A stretch of 64,000 nt of DNA from CAYGDP01 sp964348665 (GTDB lineage: Bacteria > Verrucomicrobiota > Verrucomicrobiia > Palsa-1439 > CAYGDP01). Of this stretch, positions 1-7,940 are shown in pieces. The DNA lies in the NCBI GenBank assembly GCA_964348665.1, contig CAYGDP010000010.1:62001-126000 (forward strand). Reading direction: 5' to 3'. The first letter of the stretch is position 1; each line of letters opens with the position of its first letter. The translations under genes were made by a program, and so were the position numbers. Under the pieces are notes generated by a model that had not been told where the DNA came from, made no database searches, and saw only the letters and a list, made by a program, of their open reading frames with translations.

Positions 1-593
1 AGGCAAAGCGTCTCGAATCCAACGACACGAGCCTGCTTGCCGTCGTCGGCTGTGAGTAGGACGCCAATGACTGCGCCACTCTGCTTGTGGAGTACCGGCC
101 CGCCGCTTCCACCAGCCATCATAATAGGTTTGCCAGCTCGGGCCTCAAGTTGGCGTGGACCGTCGGCGGACTTGTAAGTGCCGGCTGTCATGCCCTTAGG
201 GGTGAGGACTCCGGGCACGCAGTCGCCAGCTGGACCAAGGATGATGACCTCATCACCAGCGCGAAGCGTGAAATTGGGATTGTAGTTAAGAAACTGAAGC
301 TTGGGACTTGGCGACTTGACGGGTAACGCCTGAACGTCCTTTTGCTTGATTACTTTGGTGGTATCGAGGGTGATTGCATCGCCATCAAGGGGTTCAAGCG
401 TACGTGGGGCCTTGCCATCGAATTGGTGAAGTGACGCGACGCCGAGGAATCCAGTGCCGTAGCGAATCACGAAGCCAGAACCAGCAAGCTCCTCGCCGAT
501 GAGCACCTCATACTTGTCGGGTGGAGTTGGATCGGCTGCGAATGCTACTGCGGCAAAGCTGAGAATCGGAAGGAGGTGGAAGGCTTTATTCAT
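1..593 (-). CDS. Secreted trypsin-like serine protease domain protein, 3' end cut by window
   Basis: The ATG at 591-593 opens a frame that stays open to the left edge (197 residues visible, no stop). Residues 1-20 form a typical signal peptide (lysine at 3, hydrophobic core, Ala-rich end before Asp21), so export is expected. The mature part shows the trypsin fold triad in order: His56 in a VASLHQ context, a candidate Asp86 in KDVQALPV, and Ser163 in GGSGGPV. The GxSGGPV box is characteristic of DegP/trypsin-like peptidases; no PDZ domain is visible before the cut. It lies 20 bp after a small membrane-protein gene on the same strand and may be cotranscribed. Substrate cannot be inferred. Serine protease fold is fairly sure; catalytic activity is inferred from the motifs. 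Confidence 0.75.
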   Translation of the reverse strand, partial: MNKAFHLLPILSFAAVAFAADPTPPDKYEVLIGEELAGSGFVIRYGTGFLGVASLHQFDGKAPRTLEPLDGDAITLDTTKVIKQKDVQALPVKSPSPKLQFLNYNPNFTLRAGDEVIILGPAGDCVPGVLTPKGMTAGTYKSADGPRQLEARAGKPIMMAGGSGGPVLHKQSGAVIGVLLTADDGKQARVVGFETLC

Positions 594-613
594 TATAGTG
601 TGCGGAGCAACGC

Positions 614-1003
614 CTAACTCCGGTAAAACGAGTCATAAATCAACAGAGCGCCCAAGAGAATACCGACTGCACCTACGATTCGGAATGCGCTCTCCATTCG
701 CTTGCCTGTCGGCATTATGCGAGAAAGTGCGTGTGGGAACAAGAGATAGACCACGCTTTTGAGTATCATCACCCATCCTGCCAAGGTAACGGCGACCGGG
801 ATGCCCCATACCCAGACGTTGTGCCCCAAGACGACAATGAGGCCAAGCGGCAAATTAAACAGGGCGATAAGCAAACCGCCGGTTTCCCGCTCTCGCAGCG
901 GCAGAAAGAGCGCTGCCCATTTGGCTGGATAAAGCATGTGGGAAAGGCCAAAAATCAACCAGCCAATTGCAAACCAGCGTTCAATGAGCGTTTCAATGGA
1001 CAT
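614..1003 (-). CDS. Small integral membrane protein, unknown function
   Basis: 129 residues with about four hydrophobic segments (roughly residues 10-27, 45-63, 66-88 and 107-124), so an inner-membrane protein. Short loops carry Arg/Lys-rich turns such as PLRERETG. I recognise no catalytic motif or family. It precedes the secreted protease gene by 20 bp on the same strand, which suggests a two-gene unit. The ATG at 1003 is the first start after the intergenic region. The upstream 140 bp before the MoxR gene hold a G+C-rich inverted repeat. Real gene status rests on length, hydrophobic periodicity and strand agreement with neighbours. Confidence 0.6.
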   Translation of the reverse strand: MSIETLIERWFAIGWLIFGLSHMLYPAKWAALFLPLRERETGGLLIALFNLPLGLIVVLGHNVWVWGIPVAVTLAGWVMILKSVVYLLFPHALSRIMPTGKRMESAFRIVGAVGILLGALLIYDSFYRS

Positions 1004-1091
1004 GATTGTTCGAGCGGCCTAACTTGTAATTATGCGATCATTCTGTCGTGCTAATGGGATAAGCCTGACAAAAAAAGTCGAATATGCCTGC

Positions 1092-1117
1092 ACGGGCGCT
1101 TCGATCTCTGCGCCCGT
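1092..1117 (-). terminator. Possible transcription terminator hairpin after the MoxR gene
   Basis: An 8-bp perfect inverted repeat (ACGGGCGC / GCGCCCGT) with a 10-nt loop lies 29 bp beyond the MoxR stop. Read on the minus strand, a run of seven T lies at 1070-1076, about 15 nt after the stem, too far for a classical intrinsic terminator. Confidence 0.35.
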
Positions 1118-1145
1118 TGCTCATCGGGAAAAATGATTTTTCTTT

Positions 1146-2192
1146 TCAATACTGCTCTTCCTTTGGCTCAGGAATTTCCTTGAGCAGGCGCTCGATGACG
1201 TCGTCGGTGGTGATGCCTTCGGCTTCGGCGTTGAAATTAGTCGCAATGCGGTGTCGCATGATGGGCTTGGCCATGGCTTGGATATCGGCGCACGAGGCGG
1301 CATAGCGGCCATGGAGAATGGCGCGGGCTTTGGCCGCAACGATGAAAGCCTGGGCGGCGCGCGGCCCGGCGCCCCAGCCGATCCAATCCTTGATAAACTG
1401 CGGCGCTTCCGGCTGGCGCGGACGCGTGGCGCGAACGAGGCTGACTGCGTAATTGATGACATGATCAGCCACCGGCACGCGGCGAACGATTTGCTGGAGC
1501 GACAGAATTTCTTCGCCGGTGAGTACGGGAGACAGTTGAGGTTTGGACGTGCCGGTTGTTGCGCGAACGATTTCGCATTCTTCTTCCTTCTTCGGGTAGT
1601 CCACGTAAATGTTAAAGAGGAAACGGTCCTGCTGGGCTTCGGGGAGTGGATACGTGCCTTCTTGCTCGATGGGGTTTTGCGTGGCGAGCACGAAGAACGG
1701 CAATGGCAACTCCCACGTCTTGCCCGCGGCGGTAACGTGATATTCCTGCATCGCTTCGAGCAATGCCGCTTGCGTCTTAGGGGGCGTCCGGTTGATTTCG
1801 TCGGCAAGCAGGATGTTGGTGAACAGCGGCCCGTGGATGAACCGAAACGAGCGTTTGCCTGTCTCGGGATCTTCCTCGACCACGTCGGTGCCGGTGATAT
1901 CCGAGGGCATGAGGTCCGGCGTGAACTGGATGCGTTTGAACTGCAAATGCAACAGTTGGCTCATGGTGCGCACCAGCAACGTCTTGGCCAATCCTGGCAC
2001 GCCGACAAGCAAAACGTGGCCGCGCGAGAAAATCCCGATCATCAATTGCTCGACCACTTCTTTCTGGCCGACGATGACCTGCCCGCATTGCGCGAGAAGA
2101 TTTTCGCGTGCTTGTCCGAGTCGTGTGACCGCGGCGAGGTCGGCATTTCCGGCGGCGGGAGCTGCGGGTGGATTGGCAACAGCTTGAGACAT
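1146..2192 (-). CDS. MoxR-family AAA+ ATPase
   Basis: 348 residues, the usual MoxR length. After an Ala/Pro-rich leader of about 20 residues comes the AAA_3 domain: Walker A variant GVPGLAKT near residue 64, Walker B LLADEINR near 128, sensor region ATQNPIEQEGTYPLPEAQ, and the C-terminal lid with RAAQAF. MoxR proteins act as chaperones that insert cofactors or mature partner proteins, often with DUF58/VWA proteins encoded next door; no such partner is visible here. It starts 2 bp after the stop of the upstream secreted-protein gene, so the two form an operon. ATG at 2192 follows a weak AGGG. Function of this copy is unassigned. Confidence 0.9.
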   Translation of the reverse strand: MSQAVANPPAAPAAGNADLAAVTRLGQARENLLAQCGQVIVGQKEVVEQLMIGIFSRGHVLLVGVPGLAKTLLVRTMSQLLHLQFKRIQFTPDLMPSDITGTDVVEEDPETGKRSFRFIHGPLFTNILLADEINRTPPKTQAALLEAMQEYHVTAAGKTWELPLPFFVLATQNPIEQEGTYPLPEAQQDRFLFNIYVDYPKKEEECEIVRATTGTSKPQLSPVLTGEEILSLQQIVRRVPVADHVINYAVSLVRATRPRQPEAPQFIKDWIGWGAGPRAAQAFIVAAKARAILHGRYAASCADIQAMAKPIMRHRIATNFNAEAEGITTDDVIERLLKEIPEPKEEQY

Positions 2193-2194
2193 GA

Positions 2195-2965
2195 TTATTT
2201 GCCCTTTATCACAAGAACGTTGTCTTTGTCACACAAAATCACTCCCGCTTCGCGGACGAGCGCTACCGTAAACCCTCCAAACGCCTCGCCTGCTTTCACG
2301 CCGCGCGACTCGCGCACAGTGCGGAGGATCGCGCTCATGCCTTCGCCCGTTCCCGTCGTGCCGGAGATGGCGATTTCCTCGACCGCGAACGGTTTCTCCG
2401 CCACGACATCGAGGGAATATTTCTGGCGGGGAATTTTTGGAGTCGCGGGATTGGGCATCGCTTTATACGGAAGCGGCTGACCGCTGCTGTCGCGGATCTT
2501 GTCGGCGGCTATGAATTTTTTATCGACGAGCGCCTGCAAACTTTCCGGGTATTCGACGCGTTTGAGATAATACTTCTCCAAAGCCGCCCGCACGTCTGCC
2601 AGCGCGATCCGTCGCAAACCCTGTTTCGCCCCTTCCGCCAACGCGCTCTTAAGCGCCCCCGACGTCGAAAGCCGTTCAGCGCGATCGAGGGTATTGCGCC
2701 AAACCACACGACCAAGGTCGGCGTCCACCGACTCGGCCAGCTGCGCCTTTTTGAACAGGATCACTTCCGCCAAAGGCGAGGAGGTCACCTTTGTTCCAAT
2801 CGCGTCGAGAGATTGCATCGCGCCGCGAGCATCCTTGGCTTTCGCCTTCGCCGCCGCGGCGGCAAATTCAGCAAAAAAGATCCTTGTCTCCACACTATCT
2901 TGCGCGGAAACGATGGATGTTATCCCCATCCAGCACCCAAAGGTAAATACCGACAGCAATCGCAT
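2195..2965 (-). CDS. Secreted protein of unknown function, operon partner of MoxR
   Basis: 256 residues from the ATG at 2965. A signal peptide is clear (residues 1-22, ending near VSAQD). The central part (KYYLKRVEYPESLQALVD) resembles the C-terminal region of type II pseudopilins such as GspG, where a periodic Tyr-Pro segment precedes a G-x-P-Y turn (SGQPLPYKA here), but no N-terminal prepilin cleavage site is present, so this is only a fold hint. A GTG two codons upstream (2971) is possible, but a TATTCT -10 box at 2972-2977 would touch it, whereas the ATG lies 6 nt beyond. The gene runs directly into moxR (2 bp gap), suggesting the MoxR ATPase serves this or a related envelope protein. Confidence 0.65.
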   Translation of the reverse strand: MRLLSVFTFGCWMGITSIVSAQDSVETRIFFAEFAAAAAKAKAKDARGAMQSLDAIGTKVTSSPLAEVILFKKAQLAESVDADLGRVVWRNTLDRAERLSTSGALKSALAEGAKQGLRRIALADVRAALEKYYLKRVEYPESLQALVDKKFIAADKIRDSSGQPLPYKAMPNPATPKIPRQKYSLDVVAEKPFAVEEIAISGTTGTGEGMSAILRTVRESRGVKAGEAFGGFTVALVREAGVILCDKDNVLVIKGK

Positions 2966-2971
2966 CCGCAC

Positions 2972-2977
2972 AGAATA
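2972..2977 (-). promoter_or_regulatory. -10 box TATTCT of the secreted protein-moxR operon
   Basis: TATTCT ends 6 nt before the ATG at 2965, with no Shine-Dalgarno sequence between. The expected transcription start falls on or next to the start codon. Confidence 0.4.
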
Positions 2978-3061
2978 CCGGCGCGGCTGCTCGAATGCAA
3001 TCTTCGGAAAAAAACCATGGACGCCTCAATCCCCCGCATCCAATCGAGTTTCCAGTCCGCG

Positions 3062-5320
3062 TCACATTAAAAACTGCGGGTCAACGTCCACGACGATGTG
3101 AACGGCATCGGGAGCGTGAAACGCGGCGACTTGTGCGCTGACAAACGTGGAGAGCGCCGTTGCGCGCGCGCTGCGGAGGGTGATTTGAAAACGAAAATGT
3201 CCTTTGATGCGCGCAATCGGGGCGACGGCGGGACCATCGAGTCGGATCGGGACCGGCGATGATCGCGGTGCCGAACCCTTTTGTTGCTCGGTGGCGGTGC
3301 GCAATTGTTTGGCGAGTGCCTCGGCGGTGAGCTTTGCCTTTTGTTCATTTCGCGCGCGCAGCGTGATCAACGCCAAATGCGTCGCGGGTGGGTAACCAAG
3401 GTCCTGTCGAAACTCGATTTCATGGGTATAAAACCCCGCGAAATCGTGGTTGCGGGCAAACTTGATCGCTTCGTGAAACGGGGTGTAGGTTTGCACAACG
3501 ACTTCGCCTTCGATATCGCCGCGTCCGGCTCGTCCGGCCACCTGGGTAATGAGATCGAAGGTGTGTTCCCCGGCGCGAAAATCCGGCAGGTGCAGCGCCA
3601 TGTCGGCGTGGAGAATGCCGACGAGAGTGACATTGGGAAAATGCAAGCCCTTGGCAATCATCTGCGTCCCGACCAGGACATTGATTTTGCCGGTGCGAAA
3701 CTCGCTCAACACGCGACGATACCCTTCTTTGGTCGTCATCGTGTCCCGATCCATCCGCTCGACGCGCGCTTTGGGAAATAGTTTGCGCATCACCGCTTCG
3801 ACGCGCTCGGTGCCGATGCCGGAAAACCGGATCTCCGGGTCACGGCACTTCGGACATTGGCGCGGCGCAGGCTTCTGCCGGCCACAAAGATGACAGAGCA
3901 AGCGTTCGTTTTTCTGGTGATACGTCAACGACAGGCTGCACGCGTCGCATTTGGCGACAAACCCGCATTTGTGGCAGATGACCGAGGTCGAGAATCCGCG
4001 CCGGTTCAGAAAGAGAATCACCTGCTCGCCTTTTTCTAGCCGACGATGAATGGCGTCCTTGAGCGGCTCGGAAAAAATGCGCGAGTGATGATCGGAGCGT
4101 TTCTCCATGCGCATATCCACCACCTTCACCTTCGGCATCAATCGTCCGTCGAGCCGGCGCGGCAGCGTGGACAGGGCGTATTTGCCGCGTAGCGCGTTGT
4201 AATAGCTTTCCAACGATGGCGTGGCGCTGCCAAGAACCACGGCGCATTTTTCCTGCGCGCCCCGTACCACGGCGATGTCGCGGGCGTTGTATCGCGGCGC
4301 GTCCTCTTGTTTGTAGGTCGTCTCGTGTTCCTCATCCACGATGATGACGCCGAGCGGTTCGACCGGCGCGAAGACGGCGCTGCGCGCGCCGATCACGATG
4401 CGGGCGCGACCGTCGCGGATTTTATGCCATTCATCATGCCGTTCGCCTTCGGAGAGGTGACTGTGGAGGACCGCGATCCCGGTTTTGAGGGGGCCGGATG
4501 AAAATCGCGCCTTGAACCGCTCGACGGTTTGCGGCGTGAGCGATATTTCGGGCACGAGAACGATCGCGCCGCGACCGTTTTGGAGCGAGTGAGCGATGGC
4601 TTGCAGATAGACCTCGGTTTTTCCGCTGCCGGTGACACCGTGGAGGAGAAGAACCGAGGATTGAGGATTGAGGATTGAGGATTTGATCGTTTCGAGGGCT
4701 GCGGCCTGTTCGGGGGAAAGTTTGAGCGGATCGGTGGCCAGAAAGATTTCCTCCGCGAATGGATCGCGGTCCAGTCGCGCGCTGGACGTGACGACAAACC
4801 CCTTTTTTTCGAGAGACCGAATCGTGGCGGCGGCGACTTTGTGTCTGGCGAATTGGGCGAGCGACAACTCCTTGTGCGCGAGCAAAAGTTCCATGGCGCG
4901 CGCCTGTTTTTTCGCCTTCTTCCGGAGCGGTTCGAGGTCGTTCTTTGCATCGAACCGCGTCCCGAGCCCGGCGCGAGTTTCGTGTTTGAAACCGACGTCG
5001 GTTTTTTGGACGGCCTTGGGTAAAACGGCGCGCAGGGCGGTCTCGACGGCGCAACAATAGTATTTCGCCATCCACTCGGCCAGCGCGATGAGGTTGGGCG
5101 TGAGTAATTCTCCTTTGCCGACGACACTGGCAATGGGCTTAAGATTTTTAAAGGGAGAGTCGGCGGGAAGCGATACGACGTATCCCTGACGGACGCTGTG
5201 CCCGAACGGCACGCGCACGCGGCTGCCGACGCGCACGTCAGCCGACAGCGAGTCGGGGATGATGTAATCAAACTGGCGGTTGAGCGCCAAATCAATCACC
5301 ACGCGCGCGATTCGGTTCAT
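3062..5320 (-). CDS. priA: Primosomal protein N' (PriA helicase)
   Basis: 752 residues, a full-length PriA, the 3'-5' helicase that reloads DnaB at stalled forks. The N-terminal 3'-DNA-end-binding domain begins at MNRIARVVIDL; the helicase core shows Walker A GVTGSGKT, DEEH box and GSATPSLES; the zinc clusters follow (CHKCGFVAKCDAC and CHLCG...CPKC), then motifs V-VI (VTLVGILHADM, QVAGRAGRG). The ATG at 5320 is preferred to an in-frame start at 5350 because TATAAT at 5327-5332 ends 6 nt upstream. Oddity: just before Walker A, the segment SSILNPQSSV is encoded by a tandem 7-bp repeat (4653-4684) that also occurs in mutL. The downstream convergent or co-directional neighbours look unrelated. 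Confidence 0.95.
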   Translation of the reverse strand: MNRIARVVIDLALNRQFDYIIPDSLSADVRVGSRVRVPFGHSVRQGYVVSLPADSPFKNLKPIASVVGKGELLTPNLIALAEWMAKYYCCAVETALRAVLPKAVQKTDVGFKHETRAGLGTRFDAKNDLEPLRKKAKKQARAMELLLAHKELSLAQFARHKVAAATIRSLEKKGFVVTSSARLDRDPFAEEIFLATDPLKLSPEQAAALETIKSSILNPQSSVLLLHGVTGSGKTEVYLQAIAHSLQNGRGAIVLVPEISLTPQTVERFKARFSSGPLKTGIAVLHSHLSEGERHDEWHKIRDGRARIVIGARSAVFAPVEPLGVIIVDEEHETTYKQEDAPRYNARDIAVVRGAQEKCAVVLGSATPSLESYYNALRGKYALSTLPRRLDGRLMPKVKVVDMRMEKRSDHHSRIFSEPLKDAIHRRLEKGEQVILFLNRRGFSTSVICHKCGFVAKCDACSLSLTYHQKNERLLCHLCGRQKPAPRQCPKCRDPEIRFSGIGTERVEAVMRKLFPKARVERMDRDTMTTKEGYRRVLSEFRTGKINVLVGTQMIAKGLHFPNVTLVGILHADMALHLPDFRAGEHTFDLITQVAGRAGRGDIEGEVVVQTYTPFHEAIKFARNHDFAGFYTHEIEFRQDLGYPPATHLALITLRARNEQKAKLTAEALAKQLRTATEQQKGSAPRSSPVPIRLDGPAVAPIARIKGHFRFQITLRSARATALSTFVSAQVAAFHAPDAVHIVVDVDPQFLM
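4653..4684 (-). repeat. Tandem 7-bp repeat (GAGGATT) inside priA
   Basis: GAGGATT is repeated in tandem on the plus strand. On the coding strand it reads as ATCCTCA units and encodes SSILNPQSSV. A diverged copy lies in mutL at 23352-23384 in the same reading frame. Confidence 0.75.
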
Positions 5321-5326
5321 CACCGC

Positions 5327-5332
5327 ATTATA
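5327..5332 (-). promoter_or_regulatory. -10 box TATAAT of priA
   Basis: A consensus TATAAT ends 6 nt before the priA ATG. No Shine-Dalgarno sequence fits in between, so a leaderless transcript is predicted. A weak -35 candidate TTACCA lies 18 bp upstream. Confidence 0.5.
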
Positions 5333-5396
5333 CCAGTGGTGACGGGGCATTGGTAACTGGTAACTTGCTTAACATTCTTTCGATATACCCGATTCC

Positions 5397-5416
5397 GCCG
5401 CGCGGGCGCGCGCGGC
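5397..5416. repeat. G+C-rich hairpin between priA and the transglycosylase gene
   Basis: An 8-bp perfect stem (GCCGCGCG / CGCGCGGC) with a GGCG loop, followed by CTACAAT, lies in the divergent promoter region. It could be an operator or a dispersed palindrome; the sequence alone does not decide. Confidence 0.4.
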
Positions 5417-5474
5417 CTACAATCTCCCCCCATAGATCATTTGTTTTTTTCAGACAGCCATCACTGACTTTTGC

Positions 5475-5480
5475 TATAGT
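5475..5480 (+). promoter_or_regulatory. -10 box TATAGT of the lytic transglycosylase gene
   Basis: TATAGT ends 5 nt before the ATG at 5486, with no Shine-Dalgarno sequence. Leaderless transcription is predicted. Confidence 0.45.
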
Positions 5481-5485
5481 TTGCC

Positions 5486-6040
5486 ATGCGTCGCTGGAAA
5501 ATCGTTTTGGGATGGGTGGCCGTCCTCGTCGCCCTCGCCGCCCTCGGCAAACTGTACCAGTGGCGTCGGGAACATCGGTTCGACGCGGAGATCAATGCCG
5601 CCGCGCAAAAATATGCGGTGGACCCCTTTTTGCTCAAAGCGCTCGTCTGGCGCGAGAGCGGATTCGATCCCGCCGCCGAGAGCCGCAAAGGCGCGCTCGG
5701 CCTGACGCAAGTCCTGCCCAGCACTGGGGAAGATTGGGCAAAGGCGACCAAGCAAGCGAGTTTCAAGACGACCGACTTGCTGCAACCCGCAGCCAGTCTG
5801 GACGCCGGGGCGTGGTATCTGGCGCGGGCGCTGAAGTATTGGTCGCCGCGGGGCGAAGGCGCCCCCGCGCTGGCGCTGGCGGAATACAATGCCGGACGGA
5901 ACAACGTCGGACGCTGGATGGAAGACGCATCCAAGTCGAATCTTCCCTTGCTCGACCGCATCCAGTTCCCCGAAACACGGCGGTACGTCGCACAAGTCCT
6001 CGCCCGCGCGGAGAAATATCGCGAGCGTGGAAAGCTGTAG
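5486..6040 (+). CDS. Lytic murein transglycosylase (SLT domain), membrane-anchored
   Basis: 184 residues. Residues 5-22 form an uncleaved-looking membrane anchor (VLGWVAVLVALAAL followed by KLYQWRREH). The rest is a goose-lysozyme-like SLT domain: the catalytic Glu lies in ALVWRESGFDP, followed by the family motifs GALGLTQVLPST and ALAEYNAG. Such enzymes cleave the MurNAc-GlcNAc bond in peptidoglycan with formation of 1,6-anhydroMurNAc. The short length corresponds to a single-domain periplasmic enzyme. The gene faces away from priA and is followed 67 bp later by the serpin gene with its own ribosome-binding site. Start chosen from the -10 box 5 nt upstream and the fit to a membrane anchor. 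Confidence 0.88.
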   Translation: MRRWKIVLGWVAVLVALAALGKLYQWRREHRFDAEINAAAQKYAVDPFLLKALVWRESGFDPAAESRKGALGLTQVLPSTGEDWAKATKQASFKTTDLLQPAASLDAGAWYLARALKYWSPRGEGAPALALAEYNAGRNNVGRWMEDASKSNLPLLDRIQFPETRRYVAQVLARAEKYRERGKL

Positions 6041-6107
6041 GCAAACCGAATCATCGGGCGAACTTTGCGAGCGATTCCGTGTCGAACGTCAGAAGAAAGG
6101 AATTGAA

Positions 6108-7313
6108 ATGAAATCCACAGCCAGAAGTTTACTGTTGGGGATTGGGTTAGCCGCGCTGTCCGGCCCAGTCATCGGCGCCGACCAGAGCGCAGCGGTGGTT
6201 GGCGGCAATGAGTCGTTTGCGCTCGATCTGTATGCCAACCTGCGTTCTCGAGAAAACAATCTCTTCTTCTCGCCGCATAGCATCTCCACCGCGCTGGCAA
6301 TGACCTATGGGGGGGCGCGCGGGGAAACCGCGGCGCAGATGGCCAAGACCCTGCATTTCTCCCTGCCCCAAGAACGATTGCATTCCGCGTTCGCCAGCCT
6401 CCAGCAGCAACTCAACGACTCGGCAACGGCCAAAGATTTCGAGTTATCGGTCGCCAACGCTCTCTGGGGACAATCAGGCGAACTGTTTCTCGATCCGTTC
6501 CTCTCCCTTACCCGCCAGCATTACGGCGCAGGTTTCCGTGAAACGGATTTCCGTAGAAACGCCGAAGCCGCTCGGAAAACGATCAATGGGTGGGTCGAGG
6601 AACAGACGAAGAAACGCATCGAAAACCTCATCCCCCAAGGTGCAGTCGACTCGTCGACCCGGCTGGTACTGACAAACGCCATTTATTTCAAGGGAAAATG
6701 GGCGAAGGAATTTTCCAAGACGAGCACCTCGAACGAGCCGTTTCACGTCGCCGCCGCCGAAACGATCAAAGCGCCGACAATGCGCCAGAAAGGTGATTTT
6801 CGCTACGGGATGAATAATGGCGTACAGATTTTGGAATTGCCCTACAAAGGCGACCGTCTGGCAATGGTCATTTTGCTGCCCGAAACCAACGACGGCCTTC
6901 CCGCGTTGGAGAAATCGCTCTCGAGAGATCGGCTGAACGCATGGATCACACAGGCCTCATTCGCCGAAGTAGACGTCAGCCTGCCAAAATTTAAAATGAC
7001 GTGCCAATTCAGCCTCGCCGAAAACCTTATCGCGATGGGAATGACCAACGCCTTTAGTCGCGCTGCAGATTTTTCGGGGATCAACGGCAAACGCGACCTC
7101 TCGATCTCTGCGGTGCTCCACAAAGCGTTTGTGGACGTCAACGAGGAAGGCACAGAAGCCGCCGCCGCCACGGCCGTCATCATTCGCACAACCTCTATTG
7201 CTGTCAAGAAACAGGCGGTCTTTCGCGCCGATCATCCGTTCCTCTTTCTGATTCGCGACACTCGCAGCGGCGCGATCCTTTTCCTCGGTCGCGTCGTCAA
7301 ACCGGAAGTGTGA
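6108..7313 (+). CDS. Secreted serpin (serine protease inhibitor family I4)
   Basis: 401 residues, typical serpin length. The ATG at 6108 follows a good Shine-Dalgarno (AGAAAGGA, 8 nt) and opens a signal peptide ending near IGADQ. Serpin hallmarks are visible: NLFFSPHSISTALAM, the breach/shutter region VLTNAIYFKGKW, LVLTNAIYF, the hinge EEGTEAAAAT (P17 to P8) and the C-terminal HPFLFLIRD. The small residues at the hinge are those of inhibitory serpins. Counting from the hinge places P1-P1' near Thr-Ser, with an Arg at about P3, so target specificity is unclear. Bacterial serpins are thought to protect cells against external proteases. The upstream frame could extend to 5889, but that part overlaps the transglycosylase and lacks serpin similarity. 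Confidence 0.92.
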   Translation: MKSTARSLLLGIGLAALSGPVIGADQSAAVVGGNESFALDLYANLRSRENNLFFSPHSISTALAMTYGGARGETAAQMAKTLHFSLPQERLHSAFASLQQQLNDSATAKDFELSVANALWGQSGELFLDPFLSLTRQHYGAGFRETDFRRNAEAARKTINGWVEEQTKKRIENLIPQGAVDSSTRLVLTNAIYFKGKWAKEFSKTSTSNEPFHVAAAETIKAPTMRQKGDFRYGMNNGVQILELPYKGDRLAMVILLPETNDGLPALEKSLSRDRLNAWITQASFAEVDVSLPKFKMTCQFSLAENLIAMGMTNAFSRAADFSGINGKRDLSISAVLHKAFVDVNEEGTEAAAATAVIIRTTSIAVKKQAVFRADHPFLFLIRDTRSGAILFLGRVVKPEV

Positions 7314-7316
7314 CTT

Positions 7317-7940
7317 TCAATCCGATAGCCGCAGTAGCGCGTCCTGTAATTCCTTGCGTTTGGTTTCGCGGGTGTCGGCGGCGGCGTCGCGGGGAACGGT
7401 AAACGGTTCGCCGATTCGCACCCGGCACCGCGCGAACGGGAGCGGCACTTGAAACCGGTCCCAACTTTTCAACTCGAGTTTGTGCGAGAAATTCAGGGAG
7501 ACCGGGACAATCGATTTTCCCGTCAACACCGCCAGGTCAATGATACCCGTCTGCACTTCGTAGCGTGGACCGCGCGGCCCATCGGGAGTGATGGCGACAT
7601 CGTAGCCATCCGCGACGAGCCGGGAAATTTCGAGCAACGCTTGTTTTCCGCGTCGCGAAGTGGATCCGCGTACCGGGGTAAACCCAAACCGCGCCATCGC
7701 CCGCGCGAGAATCTCGCCGTCTTTGCTGGCGGAGACCAGCGCGACCGTTTTTCGTCCCGGCAGATATTTTCGGCGGACACGAGGGGTCACCGCGAGACGA
7801 TTGTGCCAGATGGCAAACAGCAAGGCGTCCGGCACGTCCGCGCGGAAAATATTGGCGGGGTCTTCGAGACGAAACCGCAGCGTAAGACTCAACAGACGCG
7901 AGAGCCAGTACACGATCGAAGCGATCAGTTTTTCACGCAT
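7317..7940 (-). CDS. Lysophospholipid acyltransferase-like protein (DUF374)
   Basis: 207 residues from the ATG at 7940. Hydrophobic N terminus (IASIVYWLSRLLSL), then the acyltransferase-like block FAIWHNRLA with the His expected in block I, KDGEILARAMARFGF, RGSTSRRGKQAL and TPDGPRGPRY, all typical of the DUF374 branch of LpxL/PlsC-like enzymes. It probably transfers an acyl chain to a lipid A or phospholipid precursor at the inner membrane. It overlaps the end of the MsbA-like exporter gene by 8 bp, so the pair is translationally linked, which fits lipid A maturation and flipping. A longer frame reaches 8102 but lies inside the ABC gene. Confidence 0.85.
   Translation of the reverse strand: MREKLIASIVYWLSRLLSLTLRFRLEDPANIFRADVPDALLFAIWHNRLAVTPRVRRKYLPGRKTVALVSASKDGEILARAMARFGFTPVRGSTSRRGKQALLEISRLVADGYDVAITPDGPRGPRYEVQTGIIDLAVLTGKSIVPVSLNFSHKLELKSWDRFQVPLPFARCRVRIGEPFTVPRDAAADTRETKRKELQDALLRLSD

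Noticed and set aside
1251..2480. 409-codon open frame on the plus strand opposite moxR
   Set aside because: Antisense shadow; crosses two genes, no start signal or motifs.
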